Source: Flavobacterium sp. SH_e | GTDB lineage: Bacteria; Bacteroidota; Bacteroidia; Flavobacteriales; Flavobacteriaceae | Length of the DNA: 64,000 nucleotides | Direction: 5' to 3' | Assembly (NCBI RefSeq): GCF_025717045.1 | Contig: NZ_JAOVZN010000006.1 | Coordinates: forward strand, 1,277,540 to 1,341,539 | Shown: positions 25,304 to 31,830 of the stretch, one piece after another | Layout of the letters: each line of letters starts with the position of its first letter | Numbering within the stretch: the stretch's first letter is position 1 | Notes under the pieces: model-generated | What the model was told of the DNA's origin: nothing | Databases searched by the model: none | Seen by the model: only the letters and a program-made list of their open reading frames with translations | Position numbers and translations under genes: made by a program

Positions 25304-27602
25304 TCATATTAATAATCATTTTGCAAAGTATTTTGTGCTGATATCCTTCTTTTTTATTTTTGGATGCAGTAATACAAAATATCTTCCAGAAGGCGATTTG
25401 CTTTACACAGGCGGTTCGGTAAAAGTGAAAGATTCTATCATGAAAAAGAAAGATAGAAAAGCACTGCAAACCGAGCTGGAAGGTCTTCTTCGTCCAAAAC
25501 CAAATAAGACTTTTTTAGGTTTACGCCCAAAATTATGGTTTTATAATATTGCTGGCGAACCCAAAAAACAGAAAGGATTTAGATATTGGCTTCGAAATAA
25601 GGTTGGAGAAGAGCCAGTACTTTTTAGCAAAGTCGATTTAGATTATAATGCTTCAGTTTTACGAAATTTCACAGAAAACAGAGGTTATTTTAAAACTCGT
25701 GTCAGCGCCGACTCGACAGTAAGAAATAAAAGAGTAACAGCAGAATATACCGTTGTTCCTAAAAAACAATACATAATAAAAAGCGTCACATTTCCAGACG
25801 ATTCTTTAAAAATGTCAAAAATAATTGCCAAGTCAAGTCGACGCAGTTTGCTCAAAGTTGGTAAACCGTATGATTTAGATGTTATAAAAGCAGAGCGAGA
25901 ACGTATTGACGCAAGATTGAAAGAAAAAGGATATTACTATTTCAATCCCGATTATCTTTTGGCGAAAGTAGATAGCAGTAAAGGAGATCATGAGGTAAAA
26001 ATTAAATTGGTTATTAAAGACGAAACTCCAGTAAAAGCGTTAAGAGCCTATACAATAAATAACATTTTTGTTTATCCGAATTATTCTCTAGGAAACGATA
26101 GCATGGTTTACAGAAAAAAGAATATTACTCAATATAAAGATTTTACGATTATTGATACAGCAGAAACATTTAAACCAAGAGTTTACGACAGAACAATTTA
26201 TTTCAAAAAAGGTGATTTATACAACCGAACTGATCACAATTTGACTTTGAACCGTTTTGTAAATCTTGGAACTTTCAGCTTTGTCAAAAATGAATTTAAG
26301 CCTTCCGACAGTATCGATAATGCTTTGGATTCGTACTATTACTTAACGCTTTTGCCTAAAAAATTTATTCGTGTTGAAGTTATAGGGAAAACCAATTCAG
26401 CGAGTTATACGGGTACAGAGTTAAATCTAAACTGGAACAACCGAAACTTTTTGCGTGGTGCAGAATTGTTTACAGCTTCGGTTTTTGGTGGCGCCGATTT
26501 TCAGCTTGGAGGAGTAAATAAAGGGAAAAATATTTATAAGCTTGGAGGCGAAGTCAGTTTAACTTGGCCAAGATTTATTACGCCTTTTAATATTGAGGGA
26601 AATAGCGAGTATGTGCCAAGAACCAAAGCAACTATTCGTTACGAATACCAAAAACGAACGCAGTTGTATGCCTTAAATTCTTTTAATACTTCATTTGGTT
26701 ATTTGTGGAAAGAAAACATTCGTAAAGAACATCAATTGAATGTAGTCGATGTGACTTACGTAAGTCCGAATCATGTTACGCCAGAATATTTAGCTGATAT
26801 AGAACAAGATCCAGCACTTGGAAAAGTAATTGAAAAACAATTGATTTTTGGCCCAACTTACAATTATACGTATACCAATACAATGCAGAAACGCCGAAAA
26901 AATACTATTTATTTTAATGGAGAATTGGATTTGGCAGGAAATCTTACAGGGCTAATCACTGGCGCAGATTATCCAAATAAAGTAAAAACTATATTTGATG
27001 TTCCTTTTAGTCAATACGTAAAAATCAGAACCGATTTTAGGCATTATTTAAAACTAGGAAAAGAAAGCGAATTAGCCAGCAGATTGATTGTTGGAGCTGG
27101 GTTTGCTTACGGAAATTCGAATACACTTCCTGCGTCAAAACAATTTGTAGTTGGAGGAACCAATAGTATTCGAGCTTTTAGAGCTAGAACTTTAGGGCCG
27201 GGAAGTTATGTTATTCCGCCTACAACAAATAGCAATTATACACCAGATCAATCAGCCGATTTAAAGTTAGAGTTTAATACCGAATACCGAGCAAAATTAT
27301 TTAGCATTGTGAAAGGAGCGGTGTTTTTAGATGCGGGAAATATTTGGCTTTTGCATGCCGATCCGGACAAACCTGGAGCAGAAATTTCAAAAGACTTTAC
27401 GAAAGAAATTGCTGTTGGTGCTGGAGTAGGTTTACGTTTTGATGTATCGTTTTTTGTTTTAAGAACAGATTTGGCAATTCCGCTCAGAAATCCTGCTTTG
27501 CCAGACGGACAAAGATGGATAATTGATGATATTAATTTCGGAAGCAGTTCTTGGCGAAAAGATAACCTGATTTTGAATATTGCTATCGGATATCCATTCT
27601 AA
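25287..27602 (+). CDS. tamL: TamL: lipidated BamA/TamA-family outer-membrane protein
   Basis: 771 residues from the ATG at 25287; an in-frame TTG at 25278 is less likely. Lipoprotein signal ending FFFIFGC, then SNTKYLPEGDLLYTGG, as in the Bacteroidota TamL group (TamA homologues with a lipid anchor). POTRA-like segments are at about 30-370, and the Omp85 barrel is at about 390-771, with the conserved FVVGGTNSIRAFRARTLGPG loop region. It inserts or assembles outer-membrane components together with TamB, encoded just upstream with a 17-bp overlap. The lipid anchor distinguishes it from proteobacterial TamA. I cannot exclude that it should be called a BamA paralogue, but the TamB pairing favours TamL. 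Confidence 0.92.
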   Translation: MNKKHNHINNHFAKYFVLISFFFIFGCSNTKYLPEGDLLYTGGSVKVKDSIMKKKDRKALQTELEGLLRPKPNKTFLGLRPKLWFYNIAGEPKKQKGFRYWLRNKVGEEPVLFSKVDLDYNASVLRNFTENRGYFKTRVSADSTVRNKRVTAEYTVVPKKQYIIKSVTFPDDSLKMSKIIAKSSRRSLLKVGKPYDLDVIKAERERIDARLKEKGYYYFNPDYLLAKVDSSKGDHEVKIKLVIKDETPVKALRAYTINNIFVYPNYSLGNDSMVYRKKNITQYKDFTIIDTAETFKPRVYDRTIYFKKGDLYNRTDHNLTLNRFVNLGTFSFVKNEFKPSDSIDNALDSYYYLTLLPKKFIRVEVIGKTNSASYTGTELNLNWNNRNFLRGAELFTASVFGGADFQLGGVNKGKNIYKLGGEVSLTWPRFITPFNIEGNSEYVPRTKATIRYEYQKRTQLYALNSFNTSFGYLWKENIRKEHQLNVVDVTYVSPNHVTPEYLADIEQDPALGKVIEKQLIFGPTYNYTYTNTMQKRRKNTIYFNGELDLAGNLTGLITGADYPNKVKTIFDVPFSQYVKIRTDFRHYLKLGKESELASRLIVGAGFAYGNSNTLPASKQFVVGGTNSIRAFRARTLGPGSYVIPPTTNSNYTPDQSADLKLEFNTEYRAKLFSIVKGAVFLDAGNIWLLHADPDKPGAEISKDFTKEIAVGAGVGLRFDVSFFVLRTDLAIPLRNPALPDGQRWIIDDINFGSSSWRKDNLILNIAIGYPF

Positions 27603-27605
27603 ATT

Positions 27606-27746
27606 TTTTTTCTGCCACAAATTACACGAATTAGCACAAATTTCTCTTCTGTGTTTTTCAATTTCACAAATAAAAAATACGAAAAGGCAAAATTTTAAAC
27701 GCTCCAAAAAATTAGTGTAATTAGTGTAATTCATGGCTAAAAAAAG
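27606..27746. repeat. Nonamer repeat element bounded by GCCAC / ATGGC
   Basis: The left arm (from 27614) reads GCCACAAATTACACGAATTA and on; the right arm (27710-27738) has AATTAGTGT twice, then AATTCATGGC, period 9, inverted relative to the left. About 80 bp of AT-rich sequence lies between. It belongs to the same class of spacer repeats as 11131-11407, 28427-28626 and 35587-35659. Confidence 0.65.
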
Positions 27747-27784
27747 AAAAAAATGAAGTAAATTGGTCTAAATATTTTAAAGGA

Positions 27785-28420
27785 ATGCAAAACTTGATCA
27801 AAAGAATTATAGGTATTGGAGTTATTGTTTTATTAATTGTTCTGGCTTTTAAATATTGCCAGTTCAAAAAAGAGGACGATTCTGATATAAACTATAATAC
27901 CAATTTAATACAGCAGCAGATTCTTAACGTTGGAAAATTGGTTGTTACCGAAGGGCATTTCTCTGAAGTGATTACTTATAAAAATCAGCAAAAGTATTTA
28001 ATGGACATGATTTCTTTTGAGAAAAAAGCTTTGATTGTCGTCAATGCGAACGTCACTGTTGCCTACGATTTGCATCAGATGAAATATGATATTGATGAAA
28101 AAAATAAAACCATTACGATTTTAAATATTCCAAAAGAAGAAATTACTATAAATCCAGATATTCAGTTTTATGATGTTGAACAAAGCAAACTGAATCCGTT
28201 TACAGGTGACGATTATAATAAAATCAACAAATCTGTTAAAGCGAATCTGGCTAAAAAAATCCAAAATTCTACCCTTAAAACCAACGCTCAAAATAGACTA
28301 ATTAGCGAATTGTCTAAGATTTTAATCATGACGAATTCAATGGGTTGGAAATTACAATACAACGGAAAAACGATTGAATCGGAAACAGAGCTGACTCAGG
28401 ATTTGAATTCAAAGTTATAA
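27785..28420 (+). CDS. DUF4230 domain-containing protein
   Basis: 211 residues. One N-terminal transmembrane helix (about 7-25), followed by the DUF4230 domain (about 45-200), with EGHFSEVITYKNQ and ITILNIPKEEITINPDIQFYD. The family consists of single-pass membrane proteins of unknown function, with the bulk predicted outside the cytoplasmic membrane. It follows tamL in the same direction, but a 140-bp repeat lies between. It converges with phhA, and the hairpin element at 28465-28566 occupies the space. Confidence 0.85.
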   Translation: MQNLIKRIIGIGVIVLLIVLAFKYCQFKKEDDSDINYNTNLIQQQILNVGKLVVTEGHFSEVITYKNQQKYLMDMISFEKKALIVVNANVTVAYDLHQMKYDIDEKNKTITILNIPKEEITINPDIQFYDVEQSKLNPFTGDDYNKINKSVKANLAKKIQNSTLKTNAQNRLISELSKILIMTNSMGWKLQYNGKTIESETELTQDLNSKL

Positions 28421-28426
28421 AAGAAT

Positions 28427-28456
28427 CTAGCAAAGATGCAGAGTCGCAAAGAATTT
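28427..28456. repeat. Octamer repeat array, left arm (CAAAGnnn units)
   Basis: Period 8: CAAAGATG, CAGAGTCG, CAAAGAAT. The inverted counterpart is at 28591-28626, so it brackets the hairpin element as at 11131-11407. Confidence 0.65.
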
Positions 28457-28464
28457 TCACAATC

Positions 28465-28566
28465 TTGTCATTTCGAGGAACGAGAAATCACACTAGAAAC
28501 TCCGCAATCATAATCGTCAATCCTTGTCGAATCCCGAGTGTGATTTCTCGTTCCTCGAAATGACAA
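28465..28566. repeat. Hairpin repeat element, copy 2
   Basis: Perfect 30-bp inverted repeats (28465-28494 and 28537-28566) enclose a 42-nt loop. Reverse-complemented, the loop reads TTCGACAAGGATTG and later GCGGAGTTTCT, matching copy 1 at 11240-11335. The arm middles differ between copies (GGCGAAGG against GAGGAACG) but remain fully paired in each, which is covariation supporting a conserved hairpin. Confidence 0.85.
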
Positions 28567-28590
28567 ACATGCTTAAAAAACTCAACCAAT

Positions 28591-28626
28591 AAAAAAACTT
28601 TGCGTCTTAGTGCCTTTGTGGCAAAT
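28591..28626. repeat. Octamer repeat array, right arm, overlapping the phhA 3' end
   Basis: Period 8: CTTTGCGT, CTTAGTGC, CTTTGTGG, then CAAATT. The last six phhA codons, including the stop at 28607-28609, are inside it. Confidence 0.65.
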
Positions 28627-30382
28627 TAGGTAAAGAACTGTCAAAAATCAAATCCAATCCGCCAGAAATTAAATGTGCGATTTCAGGGCGTCTTTCTTTC
28701 AATTGATCTAGATAAATTAAAACTTCTTGCAAAAGCTGTTTTTCGTTTGAATCTTTCAAAAGTTCAGCGATTTCGATAGCTAAAAGCCAATCGTTTGCAT
28801 GATTGTTTTTTAGTTTTTCGAAAACAGATTGCAAGTTGATGTCAGCATTTTTTTTATTTCGAATGTCACGAACAGTTGCGTATAAATGCTCTAATTCGTC
28901 ACGTTCATCTGTATGTTTTGCTTTAATCGTTTTGGTTGAAGGAACGATATTAATTAAGTCAAAACTATTCACATCGGCTGGCCCTGAAAAAGCAGAAATT
29001 ACTTTTTTGCCAATTGCCATATCGTAATTTCCCCATTCTGGCTGAAACAAAATCGTTTCGCCATGAGTTACGGTACAATTTTTAAAACTAATCAAAATGA
29101 TTTCTCCATGTAAATTTCTAGAGCCTGTAATGATTTCTCCTTCAACCACAATATTTCCTTCAAACTCCAATTTTACCGTTTCGTTTTCTACAATTCGGTA
29201 AGCTTGCAAATCCTTCGGACTCATATCTTCAATTGCGAGATTAAAGCCTTTCAATTTTCCAATCGGACTTCCAAATCCATGTGGATGTGTTAGGGTTCCG
29301 TGACCAACTAATTCTTTTTCTCTGTAAGAAAGTGCTGTTTTTCCAGTAGTTTGAATGTAAACTGGTTTACCTTCTTCTTCAATCACATTAGTAAAAACTC
29401 CCGAAATTTGTAAACCTGTACTCAGTTCAATTGTTCCTAAAGCATTTGATTGAATCAGTTTTTTAATTCCAGAAAGACCTCCAGTTCGTAAAGCCATTTT
29501 ATTGGCAAACTCTTCGAGAATTAAACTCAAATAAGAAAAATTTGGAGTTACATATAGCTGCGGCTGTAATTGTGTAATATCAAAATTTTGATTGGCTGCA
29601 GAAATATCATAAGGGATTTTCTTTACATTATCGGTCATACAGTGGGCGCTTTCTCCAATTGAAGAAAGCAATCCAGCGCCATATATTTTAGGGTTTTCAA
29701 CTGTTCCAATCAAACCGTATTCAACCGTCCACCAATGCAGGTTTCTAATTTGAGCCATTTCAGACAGTTCGCCCATATCATTTTGTAAATCGGCAACGGC
29801 TTTTTCAGCTTCATCAATTTTTTCCTGTGGCGTATCTTCAGCTTCTTTCAAAATAGAAAGCAGACGAATTGCTTCGTACATTTGATAATCTTTATGAGAA
29901 GAAATCGCTTTACAGCCAATTTCACCAAAACGTCTTAAATATTCAGCATATTCAGGATTGGCAATAATTGGAGCATGGCCTGCACCTTCATGAATGATGT
30001 CTGGAGCAGGAGTGTATTCAATATGTTCTAATTGTCTAATGTCTGAAGCAATAACCAAAACGTTATAAGCCTGAAATTCCATAAAAGCATTTGGCGGAAT
30101 AAAACCGTCAACAGCAACCGCTGCCCAGCCAATTTCGCTTAGAATTCGGTTCATTCCATACATACTCGGAATAGAATCAATTTCGATCCCCGTTTTGCGT
30201 AAACCCTCCAAATAAGAATGATGCGCAACTTTAGAAAGATAATCTACATTTTTACGCATAACATATCGCCAAACTGCTTGATTGATAGGGGTGTAATCGC
30301 TATAATCTTGAGGTTTAATAAATTGCTGTAAATGTTTAGGCAATCGCTCTAATAACGGATTGGTTTCAATATTTGGATTCAT
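28607..30382 (-). CDS. phhA: Aromatic amino acid hydroxylase (phenylalanine 4-monooxygenase type)
   Basis: 591 residues. The N-terminal catalytic domain (about 1-320) belongs to the biopterin-dependent aromatic hydroxylases: iron ligands H131 and H136 in HEGAGHAPI and E221 in HWWTVEYGL. It would hydroxylate phenylalanine to tyrosine with tetrahydrobiopterin and O2 in the cytoplasm. The C-terminal ~270 residues are not part of the classic bacterial enzyme (about 260-300 aa) and have no motif I recognise; long versions are the rule in Bacteroidota as far as I recall. No pterin-recycling gene is adjacent. The last residues (LPQRH) are encoded within the octamer repeat. Confidence 0.92.
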   Translation of the reverse strand: MNPNIETNPLLERLPKHLQQFIKPQDYSDYTPINQAVWRYVMRKNVDYLSKVAHHSYLEGLRKTGIEIDSIPSMYGMNRILSEIGWAAVAVDGFIPPNAFMEFQAYNVLVIASDIRQLEHIEYTPAPDIIHEGAGHAPIIANPEYAEYLRRFGEIGCKAISSHKDYQMYEAIRLLSILKEAEDTPQEKIDEAEKAVADLQNDMGELSEMAQIRNLHWWTVEYGLIGTVENPKIYGAGLLSSIGESAHCMTDNVKKIPYDISAANQNFDITQLQPQLYVTPNFSYLSLILEEFANKMALRTGGLSGIKKLIQSNALGTIELSTGLQISGVFTNVIEEEGKPVYIQTTGKTALSYREKELVGHGTLTHPHGFGSPIGKLKGFNLAIEDMSPKDLQAYRIVENETVKLEFEGNIVVEGEIITGSRNLHGEIILISFKNCTVTHGETILFQPEWGNYDMAIGKKVISAFSGPADVNSFDLINIVPSTKTIKAKHTDERDELEHLYATVRDIRNKKNADINLQSVFEKLKNNHANDWLLAIEIAELLKDSNEKQLLQEVLIYLDQLKERRPEIAHLISGGLDLIFDSSLPNLPQRH

Positions 30383-30517
30383 TTCGAAAACGATGTAGAT
30401 TAGATTGTAAAATTACGAATTTACAGCTCGATTTCTTATCATTCATCACAAAATTTTTATTTGAAAGTAAGTTTTATTGCGTTTTTGTAAGTTTTATGAC
30501 TTGTGTTAAAAGCGTGT

Positions 30518-30964
30518 TTAGCAGTCGTTATTTTCGTAGTTCACTTTCTCCATTGTCTTTTCGTAGTTTTCGAGTTCTTTTTTGGTCATTGTCATTTCTT
30601 TCAAATCTACTTTTAGTTGTTTTTTAGTATCGGGACTAATCCATAATCCCGAAAAAGTGTTCCCAGTTTTTTGTAAAATCAAAAGACCGCTGAAACCTTG
30701 TTCAACCATTACAAACTCATTTTCTTTTTTTGTGTTTTGAGTAATATTAAGCTGAATCCAGTTTTTTGATTTATTATAACGATACATTGAAGTGTACATC
30801 AAATCGGCAGTACATGGATTTTCTTCTGTTTTAATGTAAACAGTTATAGGAGTTTTTCCATCGACAGTTCCTTTGTATAAATTAGAAGTGGGAGCTTGAG
30901 ATTGTGCTGATAATTGATTTAAAAAAGAGAAACAGACTGCAATAAAGAAAATTACTTTTTTCAT
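30518..30964 (-). CDS. Exported hypothetical protein
   Basis: 148 residues with a clear signal peptide (about 1-20, ending LNQLSAQ). The mature part is beta-rich (LYKGTVDGKTPITVYIKTE, FSGLLILQKTGNTFSGLW) with two cysteines, one in ENPC and one at the extreme C terminus. This resembles small periplasmic proteins of the APCDD1/lipocalin-like shape, but I do not recognise a family. It is transcribed toward phhA with a 135-bp gap. The function is unknown. Confidence 0.65.
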   Translation of the reverse strand: MKKVIFFIAVCFSFLNQLSAQSQAPTSNLYKGTVDGKTPITVYIKTEENPCTADLMYTSMYRYNKSKNWIQLNITQNTKKENEFVMVEQGFSGLLILQKTGNTFSGLWISPDTKKQLKVDLKEMTMTKKELENYEKTMEKVNYENNDC

Positions 30965-31041
30965 AAATAGATTTGGGTTTAATTCATTTAACTCAAATAT
31001 ATCGAATTGTAAAGTTTTATTGCTTATTAATCTTATACTTT

Positions 31042-31452
31042 TTAAGGTTTTTTAGTTGCGTTTCTCATTTCATTTTCTGCATTCCTAAAATATTCGATTT
31101 TATGGCTGAACATGAAAGCCATATTAGTAGCACGCATTTTGGCTTCTTCAGTTATTGGGCCTGCAAATTGTGAATCTATTGTTGTGTTAAAAATGGCAAT
31201 CCAGCGGTCAAAGTGTGTTTTATCTACAGGTAACTGTTTATGTGGAGGAAATGGAGTTCCAGAATAAGCACGGACATCAAACAATATCGTCTGCCAAAAG
31301 TTGTACATTTTTTGTAAATGTGGCTCCCAGCGATCTTGTAATTTATCGTTAAATATAGGACCAATTAAATCGTCTTTTCTAACATTTGTATAAAAGCTGT
31401 TAACCATTTGCTGAACGTCTTCTATAGTAGAAATATCTTTTAGAGATGTCAT
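31042..31452 (-). CDS. Group III truncated hemoglobin
   Basis: 136 residues from the ATG at 31452; the frame is open to 31479, but a -7 element lies there. Globin pattern of the group III (trHbP) type: VNSFYTNVRKDDLIGPIF, RWEPHLQKMYNFWQTILF and PFPPHKQLPVDKTHFDRW, with the proximal His expected in the PPHKQ region. These cytoplasmic globins bind O2 or NO; group III function is poorly known. Start choice: the ATG is followed by a Lys/Asp-rich segment and lies 25 bp after TATTTTTG (31477-31484). It is a single gene next to an exported hypothetical. Confidence 0.88.
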   Translation of the reverse strand: MTSLKDISTIEDVQQMVNSFYTNVRKDDLIGPIFNDKLQDRWEPHLQKMYNFWQTILFDVRAYSGTPFPPHKQLPVDKTHFDRWIAIFNTTIDSQFAGPITEEAKMRATNMAFMFSHKIEYFRNAENEMRNATKKP

Positions 31453-31830
31453 TTTTTTAGGTATAAAAGTAAAATACAAAAATACAATTTAAGTTCTTTT
31501 TACTTTCCTGATAATTATCATTTAACCTTATAAATGCTCCTAAAAAGGGCGGTTGTACAGGATTTGTACGAATTTTTGGTTTAATGATGAGTTTTATTGG
31601 TTTTAGATGGTAAGTTTTTTATGATTTTTAATTTTTTAAAATATTGTTTTTCAATGGTTTGAAAATAGATTAGATGAGTTTTTGTTATATCTATTTTTTT
31701 AATTTGATGTGTATTTGTAAAGTTAAAAAAATGAGAATGTTGCAAAAATACTCATAATATTGTGCTGTTTTAGTAAAATAAAACTGAATAAATAAGAAAA
31801 AACTAATTATCAAACCAAAACCACAAAAGA
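31453..31830. other. Intergenic region upstream of the GH30 gene
   Basis: 378 bp, very AT-rich, between divergent genes. Apart from the globin -7 element I see no conserved hairpin, small ORF or exact TAnnTTTG for the GH30 gene. Confidence 0.5.
31477..31484 (-). promoter_or_regulatory. Promoter -7 element of the truncated hemoglobin gene
   Basis: Minus-strand TATTTTTG fits TAnnTTTG and lies 24 bp upstream of the chosen ATG. It makes the longer reading from 31479 unlikely. Confidence 0.4.

Noticed and set aside
31453..31479. Extended N terminus for the truncated hemoglobin
   Set aside because: Starts with TTG and overlaps the -7 element; the globin pattern begins after the ATG at 31452.
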